Made by a program: the position numbers and the translations under genes
Notes under the pieces: generated by a model
What the model was told of the DNA's origin: nothing
The model's input: only the letters and a program-made list of their open reading frames with translations
Databases searched by the model: none
Assembly: GCA_050181835.1 (NCBI GenBank)
Contig: JBFXCU010000011.1
Coordinates: 20,978 to 84,977, forward strand
Length of the DNA stretch: 64,000 nt
From: CAILZL01 sp050181835
GTDB lineage: Bacteria > Pseudomonadota > Gammaproteobacteria > Steroidobacterales > Steroidobacteraceae
Direction: 5' to 3'
Shown: positions 53,206-61,999 of the stretch, piece by piece
How positions within the stretch are numbered: position 1 is the stretch's first letter
Layout of the letters: each line of letters opens with the position of its first letter

Positions 53206-53685
53206 CTAGAACGGAATATCATCATCAAACCCGCCTTCATCGCTGGGTGGTGGCGATGAGTTCGATGAGCTACGCTCAGGCGCGGCACGACCACCACCGG
53301 CACCGGATGCCGATGATTCGCTACCGCCTTGACCACCGCCTGCACCACCACGACCACCGAGCATTTGCATGTCGCGACCTACAATTTCAGTGGTGTAACG
53401 ATCTTTGCCTTCTTTGTCCTGCCACTTGCGGGTACGCAGGCTACCTTCGATGTATACCTGCGAACCTTTGTGCAGGTATTCGGCAGAAATCTCAGCTAAC
53501 TTCTCGAACAACACCACGTTATGCCATTCTGTGCGCTCTTGCTTGTCGCCGGATTGTTTATCCGTCCAGCTATCGGAGGTGGCAATGCTGAAATTGGTGA
53601 CGGCTTTGCCGTTGGGCATGTAGCGCGTTTCTGGATCTTTACCGAGATTACCAACCAAGATGACTTTATTGATGCCGCGCGCCAT
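53206..53685 (-). CDS. ssb: Single-stranded DNA-binding protein Ssb
   Basis: A 159-residue Ssb with an N-terminal OB fold (about 1-110, opening MARGINKVILVGNLGKDPE), a Gly/Ser-rich flexible linker and the acidic tip DDDIPF that recruits replication and repair partners. The order ssb - MFS gene - uvrA is a common gammaproteobacterial arrangement; in E. coli ssb and uvrA are directly divergent. Confidence 0.95.
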   Translation of the reverse strand: MARGINKVILVGNLGKDPETRYMPNGKAVTNFSIATSDSWTDKQSGDKQERTEWHNVVLFEKLAEISAEYLHKGSQVYIEGSLRTRKWQDKEGKDRYTTEIVGRDMQMLGGRGGAGGGQGGSESSASGAGGGRAAPERSSSNSSPPPSDEGGFDDDIPF

Positions 53686-53765
53686 GGGGACGATACTCCA
53701 GTGTCGTGTTATTTATTGAGCGGGGATTGTAGTCGCTCAGGGCGACTAGGTCAGCATTTACGGGT

Positions 53766-54986
53766 TCAGGCTTCCGTAGTGGAAGCCAGCACCACGAACG
53801 CCCACAGCAACGCCACTCCGGCACTGAGCCAGAAAACGCCGCCATAGCCAAAGCGTGCCGCGACCAACCCGCCCGCCACCGGGCCAACGGCAGCCCCCAG
53901 CGACTGGCAAGTGCCAAACACACCTAGCGCTGCACCGCGATCCGCACTGGGAGCCGCTTTCGACAAGGCCGCTGGCAATCTGGCTTCGAGAAAATTGAAG
54001 GCGGCAAAGTACAGCGCAAAGATTAGCAGCAGCGGCCATAGTTGCGCACTGAATACTGCAATCAGTGCCTGTGCTACAGCTGCAATCAGGATCGCGGCAA
54101 CGGTCAGGCGGCGCGGCTGCGCGACGCGCTCAACGCCACGAATCAACGCAAACGTGCCCAGTAACGACACCAGGAATACACCCAGGTACACCTGCCAATG
54201 TGCTGACTTGGGTATGCCCAACACAGAGACCAATATCTGTGGCATTGAAAGAAAGGTACCCGCCAGCACGAAGTGCAGCGCAAACACTCCAACAAAGTGG
54301 GCGCGCAAAGTCGGCATGCAGCCGACGCGCCACAGTGAGGTTCTGACCGCCAACTTACGATCGCCCATGGCCAGATCATGCGGTGCGCCCCAGCGCAGCA
54401 ACGCCAGTCCAGCCAGCGCCATCACCGCCATCACCGCAAACACTCCGCTCATACCAATGCTGCTTTCCAATACCGGTGCAATGATTAACGACAACACAAA
54501 CGAGGCGCCAATACTGATGCCGATAAAAGCCATGGCACGCGTCCGCACCGCATCACGTGTATGATCGGCCAGTAAAGCCGTGACGGCGGCAGACATGGAG
54601 CCAGCACCTTGTAAGGCCCGCGCCGCGACCACCCACTCGAAGCTGTTAGCGAACATGCCCACTACAGAACCCAGAAAAAACAGCAGCAGGCCAATGGCGA
54701 TCATTGGCCGCCGACCATAACGATCCGACCAGCGACCGAAGGGAATCTGAAACACCATTTGCACCAGCGCATAGGTACCCATCGCCCAACCCACTTGTAC
54801 GGGTGTGGCCCCCGGTAGGTTAGACACGTACAGGGATAGCACGGTCAAGGGTAGAAACAGACCAAGCATGCGCGTGGCATAAATGCCCGCCAAAGCCGCG
54901 ACCGTGCGCCGCTCCTGTGCTGTCAGGCTAACCGTTGTCGATGCAGGGGTCGCTGCGTCAGCGGAATTTTCAGTGGTAGTCGGAAT
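53766..54986 (-). CDS. MFS transporter (YajR-like) with an apparent ATT start
   Basis: A major-facilitator transporter of about 406 residues with twelve expected membrane segments. The first half carries LAGIYATRMLGLFLPLTVLSLYV and the motif-A line GRWSDRYGRRPMI. Homologues of the YajR group begin with an E-R-R segment before this; the same segment (LTAQERRTVAA) is present here upstream of the first TTG (54893), so translation must start further upstream. No ATG, GTG or TTG exists there in frame; the only well-placed candidate is ATT at 54986, eight bases after GAGG. A base-call error making ATG into ATT is the alternative. Substrate unknown. Confidence 0.78.
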   Translation of the reverse strand: MPTTTENSADAATPASTTVSLTAQERRTVAALAGIYATRMLGLFLPLTVLSLYVSNLPGATPVQVGWAMGTYALVQMVFQIPFGRWSDRYGRRPMIAIGLLLFFLGSVVGMFANSFEWVVAARALQGAGSMSAAVTALLADHTRDAVRTRAMAFIGISIGASFVLSLIIAPVLESSIGMSGVFAVMAVMALAGLALLRWGAPHDLAMGDRKLAVRTSLWRVGCMPTLRAHFVGVFALHFVLAGTFLSMPQILVSVLGIPKSAHWQVYLGVFLVSLLGTFALIRGVERVAQPRRLTVAAILIAAVAQALIAVFSAQLWPLLLIFALYFAAFNFLEARLPAALSKAAPSADRGAALGVFGTCQSLGAAVGPVAGGLVAARFGYGGVFWLSAGVALLWAFVVLASTTEA

Positions 54987-55101
54987 GGGTTTTGCCTCGC
55001 AACCAAGCTGCGTATAGTACCAAGTCCGCTTGCACAGCTGCTAATGATCGACGCGATTTTGCAGATGCCTGCGCCACCAGCCGCAATTCAGCCATACACC
55101 T

Positions 55102-57990
55102 ATGTCCCAGATTCGAATCCGCGGTGCACGCACCCACAACTTGCGTAACATCGATCTTGATTTACCGCGCGACAAACTGATCGTGTTCACCGGGCTTTCC
55201 GGCTCGGGTAAATCGTCGCTGGCATTTGACACTATTTATGCCGAGGGCCAGCGGCGCTATGTGGAATCGCTGTCGGCGTATGCACGGCAATTTTTGTCAA
55301 TCATGGAAAAGCCGGATGTCGACACTATTGAAGGCTTGTCGCCCGCCATTGCCATCGAGCAGAAATCCACCTCGCACAACCCGCGTTCGACGGTAGCTAC
55401 CGTCACCGAAATTTATGATTACCTGCGCCTGCTGTTTGCCCGTGTCGGCACACCCCGCTGTCCCGATCATCACATTGATCTCACCGCGCAAACTGTCAGC
55501 CAGATGGTGGATCAAGTACTACAGCAACCGGAAGGGACAGCACTACTACTCTTGGCTCCCATGATTCAGGAACGCAAGGGCGAGCATCAGCAGGTATTCG
55601 AGGAGCTCAAGGCGCAGGGCTTTGTGCGCGTGCGCATTGATCATCACGTCCATGAGCTGGATGCACTACCAAAGCTGGATGGCAAGCGTAAGCACAGCGT
55701 TGAAGCGGTGGTAGATCGCTTCAAGGTACGCGCTGATCAAGCGCAACGTCTGGCAGAGTCGTTTGAAACTGCACTGCGCTTGTCGAATGGCACGGCGCGA
55801 GTAGTAACCATGCCCGTCGAAGGCGACAAGAAGGCGACGCAGGAATGGGTGTTCTCTAATCGCTTTGCTTGCCCGGAGTGTGGCTACTCATTGGCAGAAC
55901 TCGAACCACGACTATTCTCGTTCAACAATCCATCTGGCGCTTGTTCAGGTTGCGATGGCTTAGGGGTGCAGGAATTTTTCGATCCGGCACGCGTAGTACA
56001 TCATCCTGAATTATCGCTGTCAGGTGGCGCAGTACGCGGCTGGGATCGCCGTAATGCTTATTACTTCCAGCTAATTCAATCACTGGCCAAGCACTTCAAA
56101 TTTGACGTGGATACGGAATATCGCAAGCTGCCTGCCAATATCAGAAAACTAGTGTTGGATGGTAGCACTGACAAAATTGAGTTTCGGTACATCGACGCCA
56201 AGGGTGGCACCACCAAGCGCAGCCACGTATGGGAAGGCATTCTGCCCAACATGCAGCGCCGTTACCGCGAAACCGAATCCATGGCGGTACGCGAAGAGTT
56301 GCGTAAATATCTGAGTACCCGCCCCTGCGCTGCGTGTAGCGGCACTCGCTTGAATCAAGCGGCATCGAACGTGTTTGTGGCGGATCACGCCATACCACAG
56401 ATCACCTCCATGAGCGTTGGCACTGCGCTGGTGTTTTTTGATGCACTCAGCCTGCCCGGTTGGCGCGGCGAAATCGCCAGTAAGATTCGCAAGGAAATTG
56501 CTGATCGGCTGCGCTTTCTGAACAACGTTGGTCTGGATTATCTGACTCTGGATCGCAGTGCCGAAACGCTTTCCGGCGGCGAAGCGCAACGTATCCGTCT
56601 CGCCAGCCAGATTGGTTCGGGCTTGGTGGGCGTGATGTACATTCTTGATGAGCCATCAATTGGTTTGCATCAACGCGATAACGACCGGCTACTGACCACA
56701 CTGATTCATCTGCGTGATCTGGGCAATACCGTGATTGTGGTGGAACATGACGAGGATGCGATTCGTCATGCTGATTACGTAGTCGATCTCGGTCCTGGCG
56801 CAGGCGTGCATGGTGGCGAAATTATTTCGCAAGGCACCCCGCAACAGGTCATCGCTGATCCTAAATCCATCACCGGTCAGTTTTTGTCTGGGCAGCGTGC
56901 GATTGCCACACCCACACTGCGTACTTCACCGCAACCGGATCTGCACTTGCGTGTAGTCAACGCCACAGGTAACAACCTGCGCAGCGTCAGCGTGGATTTC
57001 CCAATCGGTTTGATGACCTGTGTTACGGGGGTATCTGGCTCCGGTAAATCTACGCTAGTGAATGACACACTGCTGCAGCATGTTGCGCGCCAGCTCAATG
57101 ACAGCAGTGTTGATGCCGCACCTTGTGATGCAGTGGAAGGCCTGCAACATATCGACCGCATCGTTGATATTGATCAGAGCCCGATTGGCCGCACACCACG
57201 CTCCAACCCCGCCACCTACACTGGCGTATTCACACCGATCCGTGATCTCTATGCGCAAACATCCGAAGCGCGTACGCGTGGTTATGAAATGGGTCGCTTC
57301 AGTTTCAACGTAAAAGGTGGCCGCTGCGAGGCTTGTGAAGGCGACGGCGTCATCAAGGTTGAAATGCACTTCCTGCCCGACATGTACGTACCCTGCGATG
57401 TGTGCAAAGGTAAACGTTATAACCGCGAAACGCTTGATATCCATTATAAGGGTAAGAACATTCACGAAGTACTGGAGATGACCATTGAAGACGCACTAGC
57501 GTTTTTTCAGGCGGTGCCGACCATCGCCAGCAAACTACAGACATTGATGGATGTCGGTCTTACCTACGTAAGATTGGGACAGAACGCCACCACCTTGTCC
57601 GGCGGCGAAGCGCAACGGGTCAAGCTGGCCAAGGAATTATCCAAACGCTCTACCGGCCGCACTCTGTACATACTGGACGAACCCACTACTGGCCTGCACT
57701 TCCATGACATTGAACAGCTATTGAAAGTGCTGCATCGGCTACGTGATGAAGGCAATACGGTAATCGTAATTGAACACAATCTGGATGTGATCAAGACTGC
57801 CGACTGGATTATTGATATGGGGCCGGAAGGCGGCAGCGGCGGCGGTGAAGTGATTGCCACTGGTACGCCAGAGCAGCTCGCCAAGCATGCCAGTTCTTAT
57901 ACCGGGCAATATCTGGCACCAGTGCTAAAGCGTGGACTGGTTACTGACGGTAAAACTAAATCAACGAACCGTCGGCCGCATCGGCGTTGA
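55102..57990 (+). CDS. uvrA: Excinuclease ABC subunit A
   Basis: A 962-residue DNA-damage recognition ATPase of nucleotide excision repair (E. coli 940). Two ABC modules: Walker A GLSGSGKSSL (about 31-40) and GVSGSGKSTL (about 645-654); signatures LSGGEAQRIRLASQIG and LSGGEAQRVKLAKEL; zinc fingers CPECG...CSGCDG and CEACEGDG...CDVCKGKRY. The C-terminus is a basic tail ending RRPHRR that overlaps the convergent GNAT gene by 30 bp. I saw no LexA operator upstream. Confidence 0.95.
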   Translation: MSQIRIRGARTHNLRNIDLDLPRDKLIVFTGLSGSGKSSLAFDTIYAEGQRRYVESLSAYARQFLSIMEKPDVDTIEGLSPAIAIEQKSTSHNPRSTVATVTEIYDYLRLLFARVGTPRCPDHHIDLTAQTVSQMVDQVLQQPEGTALLLLAPMIQERKGEHQQVFEELKAQGFVRVRIDHHVHELDALPKLDGKRKHSVEAVVDRFKVRADQAQRLAESFETALRLSNGTARVVTMPVEGDKKATQEWVFSNRFACPECGYSLAELEPRLFSFNNPSGACSGCDGLGVQEFFDPARVVHHPELSLSGGAVRGWDRRNAYYFQLIQSLAKHFKFDVDTEYRKLPANIRKLVLDGSTDKIEFRYIDAKGGTTKRSHVWEGILPNMQRRYRETESMAVREELRKYLSTRPCAACSGTRLNQAASNVFVADHAIPQITSMSVGTALVFFDALSLPGWRGEIASKIRKEIADRLRFLNNVGLDYLTLDRSAETLSGGEAQRIRLASQIGSGLVGVMYILDEPSIGLHQRDNDRLLTTLIHLRDLGNTVIVVEHDEDAIRHADYVVDLGPGAGVHGGEIISQGTPQQVIADPKSITGQFLSGQRAIATPTLRTSPQPDLHLRVVNATGNNLRSVSVDFPIGLMTCVTGVSGSGKSTLVNDTLLQHVARQLNDSSVDAAPCDAVEGLQHIDRIVDIDQSPIGRTPRSNPATYTGVFTPIRDLYAQTSEARTRGYEMGRFSFNVKGGRCEACEGDGVIKVEMHFLPDMYVPCDVCKGKRYNRETLDIHYKGKNIHEVLEMTIEDALAFFQAVPTIASKLQTLMDVGLTYVRLGQNATTLSGGEAQRVKLAKELSKRSTGRTLYILDEPTTGLHFHDIEQLLKVLHRLRDEGNTVIVIEHNLDVIKTADWIIDMGPEGGSGGGEVIATGTPEQLAKHASSYTGQYLAPVLKRGLVTDGKTKSTNRRPHRR

Positions 57991-58485
57991 ATCGAAGTAT
58001 TGTTTCACTTCGCTGTTCTCAATGCGCTCGCGATATTGACCGAAAGAACAAGCACGCACCACCTCACGCCAGAAAGTGATGGCCTCCTTATTGGAAGCGT
58101 TCTCGATAATCTCCCAACGGCCTGCGAAACGTTTGAAAATCAATTGCACTACTTCACTACCAATGCCACGACGACGCTGGCTGGCAATGATAAAAAACTC
58201 CGCCATACGATAATCCAGCTGGCCACGCTGCATGGGTGAGGGCTTGCCAACCACGGCAAAACCAACTGGCGTCGCACCCTTCATAAACACCAGAGGGACT
58301 GAGCTGTCGTCGATAAACCAACGCGCCAGCAGGTCGGGCTCACGATCACCAAACTCACCGCGTACCGGAAAGATACCGGTATTCGTTGAGACCTCCATTA
58401 GTGAATCCAGATACTCTGGAAATACTCCTTCCATCCAGCGCCGAGCTTCAATGGAATATCGTGCATCGCGCAGGCTAACTGGCAC
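57961..58485 (-). CDS. GNAT-family N-acetyltransferase
   Basis: A 174-residue GNAT protein. The acetyl-CoA loop is SQRRRGIGSEVVQLIFKRF (about residues 102-120), preceded by beta strand MAEFFII and followed by WEIIENASNKEAITFWREVV, the usual last helix-strand pair. Substrate unknown. The final 30 bp overlap the end of uvrA on the other strand. Confidence 0.82.
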   Translation of the reverse strand: MPVSLRDARYSIEARRWMEGVFPEYLDSLMEVSTNTGIFPVRGEFGDREPDLLARWFIDDSSVPLVFMKGATPVGFAVVGKPSPMQRGQLDYRMAEFFIIASQRRRGIGSEVVQLIFKRFAGRWEIIENASNKEAITFWREVVRACSFGQYRERIENSEVKQYFDSTPMRPTVR

Positions 58486-58510
58486 GGCTTAGTCCTCAAG
58501 TCGTCAATAT

Positions 58511-58551
58511 CAGAAAGCAAAAGGGCGGATGGATTTGCGTCCATCCGCCCT
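58511..58551 (-). terminator. Rho-independent terminator of the Ala-rich lipoprotein gene
   Basis: A 12-bp perfect stem (58522-58533 with 58540-58551) and 6-nt loop, followed on the minus strand by a U-rich tract (58521 down to 58511, UUUGCUUUCUG). It lies 25 bp after the lipoprotein stop and before the GNAT gene, so it isolates the lipoprotein transcript. Confidence 0.85.
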
Positions 58552-58576
58552 GAATCAATGCCTTAACGGCAATTGA

Positions 58577-58828
58577 TTAGTGAGCAGCAGCGGCACTGCT
58601 AACAGCAGCAGCAGCGTCGGTAGCAGCATCGCCAACAGCAGCAGCAGCGTCGGTAGCAGCATCGCCAACAGCAGTAGCAGCATCGGTAGCAGCGCCTTCA
58701 ACAGCAGCAGCAGCTTCAACGGCAGGAGCTTCAACAGCAGGAGCTTCAACAACGGCTTCTTCTTGCTTGGCGCAAGCAGACAGAACCAAGGCAGCAACTA
58801 GGGCGCTAAGTACGAGTTTTGCGTTCAT
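58577..58828 (-). CDS. Ala-rich lipoprotein with 11-residue tandem repeats
   Basis: An 83-residue lipoprotein: signal peptide with lipobox LSAC (Cys at residue 19), then an acidic Ala/Val/Glu linker with EAPAV repeats (about 28-38) and three copies of an 11-residue unit close to GDAATDAAAAV (about 44-76). The DNA shows matching 33-bp tandem repeats. The repeats predict one long, weakly amphipathic helix anchored to a membrane. It has its own strong terminator and a 360-bp upstream gap, and so is a single-gene transcript, probably abundant. No function can be assigned. Confidence 0.85.
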   Translation of the reverse strand: MNAKLVLSALVAALVLSACAKQEEAVVEAPAVEAPAVEAAAAVEGAATDAATAVGDAATDAAAAVGDAATDAAAAVSSAAAAH

Positions 58829-58980
58829 GTTTAGTATTCCAAATTAGAGAGTTGAACAAGCGATCAATCACCGTCAACGTGCCATGGCTGATACCCTAGC
58901 TACATTGATCGGGATGATTCTAGTAAGTTTATTTCTGAATTTGAAACACAAATTGTAATCAACACTTAAACGTCAACATG

Positions 58981-59015
58981 ACGTAAAAAAACACCCCGGT
59001 CTTTTACGTTTTTTT
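58981..59015 (+). terminator. Orphan terminator-like hairpin in the lipoprotein upstream gap
   Basis: ACGTAAAA (58981-58988) pairs with TTTTACGT (59002-59009) around a loop containing CCCCGG, and T residues run to 59015. It reads as a plus-strand terminator, though A-runs make it partly symmetric. No plus-strand gene precedes it: the gap 58829-59188 contains only this, the rplQ terminator and no credible open frame. It could end a short unannotated RNA or be part of the divergent regulatory region. Confidence 0.45.
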
Positions 59016-59135
59016 AACATCCGGATCACAACAAGGAGAAGAAGCTCACCGGCTTCGCGCAAATCTACAGCGTAATTGCGTATTTTGAAGTAATCGTATG
59101 TCATCAAGAATTCACAGCAAATCAGAACTACAAAT

Positions 59136-59167
59136 AAAAAAAGGCCAAGCTTAATGCTTGGCCTTTT
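59136..59167 (-). terminator. Rho-independent terminator of the alpha ribosomal operon
   Basis: GGCCAAGC (59043+100, i.e. 59143-59150) pairs with GCTTGGCC (59156-59163) around a 5-nt loop; on the minus strand seven U residues follow (59142-59136), and the plus strand has four. It lies just after the rplQ stop. Confidence 0.9.
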
Positions 59168-59188
59168 AACTCTCGCTGGCTGATGAAA

Positions 59189-59680
59189 TCAGCCTTCAGC
59201 TTGTTTCTTCTTTGCGCGCGGTTTTTTGATCGGTGCAGCCTCACTGGCATCATTAGAAGCTGCTACCTTAACGCGCTTCGCCTTCTTGGCTGGAGGCGCG
59301 TCCTCAGCCACGGCAACGGCCACCGGCTTATCAACCAATTGCATCAACGCCATGGGCGCAGAGTCACCCGGACGAGGGTCCATTTTCAAAATGCGAGTGT
59401 AACCACCAGCACGCGCATTGAAACGCGGCCCGATGTCTTCAAACAACTTGGTAACCACAGCTTCATCACGCAAGCGGGCAAAAGCCAGACGGCGATTGGC
59501 CTGACTGTCGCGTTTACCAATGGTGATCAGAGGCTCAACCACTCGACGCAATTCCTTGGCCTTAGGCAAAGTAGTACGGATGGTTTCGTGCTGCAACAAG
59601 GATACAGCCATGTTCTTCAACATCGCTGCACGATGCGGGGAATTGCGGCTTAGTTGCCGACCGGAAAGTTGGTGACGCAT
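59189..59680 (-). CDS. rplQ: 50S ribosomal protein L17 with a Lys/Ala-rich C-terminal tail
   Basis: The core (residues 1-117) is normal L17, opening MRHQLSGRQLSRNSPHRAAML and including ETIRTTLPKAKELRRVVEPLI and RAGGYTRILKMDPRPGDSAPMA. Total length is 163 against 127 in E. coli; the extra tail (about 125-163) is low-complexity with alternating Ala and Lys clusters (PPAKKAKRVKVAAS, KKPRAKKKQAEG). It is the last gene of the operon and is followed by a strong terminator. Confidence 0.95.
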   Translation of the reverse strand: MRHQLSGRQLSRNSPHRAAMLKNMAVSLLQHETIRTTLPKAKELRRVVEPLITIGKRDSQANRRLAFARLRDEAVVTKLFEDIGPRFNARAGGYTRILKMDPRPGDSAPMALMQLVDKPVAVAVAEDAPPAKKAKRVKVAASNDASEAAPIKKPRAKKKQAEG

Positions 59681-59741
59681 GGTTCTACTCTAAATACTCA
59701 GGCTCAAACCGCGCTACTTCAAGCAACGCGGTTCAATAACT

Positions 59742-60743
59742 TTAAATAACGCTACGCTCATCGTCGCGACGCAAACTCACTGGTGGCCAACTATCCAGAC
59801 GCATGCCCAGACTCAACCCATGGCTTTCCAGCACTTCCTTGATTTCGGTCAGTGACTTCTTACCAAGGTTTGGCGTGCGCAACAGTTCAACTTCAGTACG
59901 CTGCACCAGATCACCGATGTAATGAATGTTCTCTGCTTTGAGGCAGTTGGCACTACGTACAGTGAGCTCTAGCTCATCAACCGGACGCAACAGAATCGGA
60001 TCGTACAGTTCTTCAGCAGTCTTGCTAGCGCCTTCTTCTTGGCCTTGCAGATCCACAAACACCGACAGCTGATCTTTGAGAATCGAACCGGCACGACGGA
60101 TGGCTTCTTCCGGATCAATAGTACCGTTGGTTTCGATGTCGATCAGCAATTTATCGAGGTTGGTGCGCTGCTCTACGCGAGCTGCTTCCACGGTATAGGT
60201 AACCCTACGAATCGGACTGAATGAAGCATCCAACTGCAAACGACCGATGTTGCGCGTAGAACCTTCAGCACCCGCCTGAGTCGCTGGACGATAGCCACGA
60301 CCCTTCTCGATTTTGAGCGTCATGCTCAATTCGCCAGCCTTGGTGAGGTTGGCAATGACCAAACCGGGATTGATGATTTCCACATCGTGATCCAACTGGA
60401 TATCACCGGCAGTCACAGGGCCAGGACCTTTCTTGTACAGACGCAGTTCAGCTTCATCGCGCGTATTCAAACGCACAGCCACCTGCTTCAAATTCAACAT
60501 GATTTCAACCACGTCTTCCTGCACACCTTCAACACTGGTGTATTCGTGCAGCACGCCGTCGATCTCCACCTCGGTGATCGCCGCACCGGGCAGGGATGAC
60601 AACAGTACACGCCGCAGGGCATTGCCTAGCGTGTGGCCGAACCCACGTTCGAACGGCTCAATCGTAACCTTGGCATGACGCGGAGTGGTCGGAGTTACCT
60701 TCACGACGCGTGGCTTCAGGAGTTCAGCACCAAATGCTTGCAT
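59742..60743 (-). CDS. rpoA: RNA polymerase alpha subunit
   Basis: 333 residues (E. coli 329). The N-terminal domain has EPFERGFGHTLGNALRRVLLSSLPG for dimerisation; the C-terminal domain has RPVDELELTVRSANCLKAENIHYIGDLVQRTE, with the residues that contact UP elements and activators, and the helix-hairpin segment TPNLGKKSLTEIKEVL. Placed between rpsD and rplQ as usual. Confidence 0.97.
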   Translation of the reverse strand: MQAFGAELLKPRVVKVTPTTPRHAKVTIEPFERGFGHTLGNALRRVLLSSLPGAAITEVEIDGVLHEYTSVEGVQEDVVEIMLNLKQVAVRLNTRDEAELRLYKKGPGPVTAGDIQLDHDVEIINPGLVIANLTKAGELSMTLKIEKGRGYRPATQAGAEGSTRNIGRLQLDASFSPIRRVTYTVEAARVEQRTNLDKLLIDIETNGTIDPEEAIRRAGSILKDQLSVFVDLQGQEEGASKTAEELYDPILLRPVDELELTVRSANCLKAENIHYIGDLVQRTEVELLRTPNLGKKSLTEIKEVLESHGLSLGMRLDSWPPVSLRRDDERSVI

Positions 60744-60816
60744 GGAGCATCACCTATAGTTAAAGAGGAGCAATCGAGACCTCATGCCATGACGGCATGA
60801 AGCAGCGAACCGCAAA

Positions 60817-61440
60817 TTACTTCGAGTACAACTCGACCACGAGGTTTTCGTTAATATCGGGGAGAATGTCACCGCGATCAGGCAGCTGTTTCAGCAAACC
60901 AGAAAGCTTTTTCTCATCCACTTCCACCCATTGTGGAAACCCAACTTGGCCTTTGATCTGCAGCGCACTTTGAATACGTGCCTGCTTCAGCGCGCCTTCG
61001 CGCACCGCAACCACATCACCGGCCTTACATTGATAGGAGGCGATGTTGACTGGTTCGCCGTTGACGGTCACGCTCTTATGGCTGACCAATTGACGCGCTT
61101 CCGAACGAGTCGAAGCAAAACCCATACGATAAACGACGTTATCGAGACGACCTTCGAGCAGCTTCAACAGGTTCTCACCCGTTGCACCGGGACGACCAGC
61201 AGCGTGGGTGTAATAACCCCGGAACTGCCGCTCCAGTACGCCATACATACGGCGCAGTTTCTGTTTTTCACGCAACTGCAAACCATAACTGGATAGACGA
61301 GTCTTGCGCTCACTCTTGACACCACCCGGTGGCACATCAAGTTTGCACTTCGATTCCAGTGATTTAACACCGCTCTTCAAAAACAGGTCTGTACCTTCGC
61401 GGCGGGACAGCTTGCACTTTGGGCCAATATAACGAGCCAT
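60817..61440 (-). CDS. rpsD: 30S ribosomal protein S4
   Basis: 207 residues with MARYIGPKCKLSRREGTDLFL at the start and an S4 RNA-binding domain (about 97-160, GRLDNVVYRMGFASTRSEARQLVSHKSV). In E. coli S4 represses this operon; the same control is likely. Two cysteines (9 and 32) are all that could remain of a zinc site. Confidence 0.97.
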   Translation of the reverse strand: MARYIGPKCKLSRREGTDLFLKSGVKSLESKCKLDVPPGGVKSERKTRLSSYGLQLREKQKLRRMYGVLERQFRGYYTHAAGRPGATGENLLKLLEGRLDNVVYRMGFASTRSEARQLVSHKSVTVNGEPVNIASYQCKAGDVVAVREGALKQARIQSALQIKGQVGFPQWVEVDEKKLSGLLKQLPDRGDILPDINENLVVELYSK

Positions 61441-61487
61441 AATCTACTTCCTCACACCTTTGATCTATTGCGAAATTGCGCAAGCAA

Positions 61488-61901
61488 TTACACGCGACGC
61501 TTTTTCGACGGCCGACAGCCGTTGTGCGGAATAGGTGTGACATCCGCAATATTAGAAATTTTCAAACCACAGGCATTCAGGGCACGCACTGCAGACTCGC
61601 GACCGGGTCCTGGACCCTTGACGCGCACTTCAACATTTTTCAAACCATGCTCTTGAGCAGCAACGCCAGCTTTTTCAGCGGCAACCTGCGCAGCGAATGG
61701 CGTACTCTTACGCGAGCCACGGAAACCTGAGCCACCCGAGGTAGCCCAAGACAGGGCGTTACCCTGACGATCAGTGATCGTGATAATCGTGTTGTTAAAG
61801 GAAGCGTGAACGTGAGCGATACCATCGGTCACATTCTTCTTCACTTTCTTACGGGTTTTACCCGCACCGGCGCCGCCCGCCTGTTGCTTGTTATCAGCCA
61901 T
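61488..61901 (-). CDS. rpsK: 30S ribosomal protein S11
   Basis: 137 residues; core from about residue 20 with GIAHVHASFNNTIITITDRQGNALSWATSGG and the ending DVTPIPHNGCRPSKKRRV. The N-terminus is slightly longer than in E. coli (129) and rich in Gly, Ala and Lys. Confidence 0.97.
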   Translation of the reverse strand: MADNKQQAGGAGAGKTRKKVKKNVTDGIAHVHASFNNTIITITDRQGNALSWATSGGSGFRGSRKSTPFAAQVAAEKAGVAAQEHGLKNVEVRVKGPGPGRESAVRALNACGLKISNIADVTPIPHNGCRPSKKRRV

Positions 61902-61999
61902 TAGCCTTGAAACCCGCCATACAAAACTGTTAAGACAATTCGTTACCTAAAAACCAGACACTAAAATCAGTGTCTTGGTCTATCGCTCGCTAACCCGCA

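Noticed and set aside
54987..55101. Possible LexA (SOS) operator before uvrA
   Set aside because: No CTGT-N8-ACAG palindrome is present in the intergenic region; partial CTG and ACAG words are not correctly spaced.
58590..58720. Short tandem repeats that could suggest a CRISPR-like or satellite array
   Set aside because: The 33-bp repeats are in frame within the lipoprotein gene and explained by its 11-residue protein repeats; there are no spacers.
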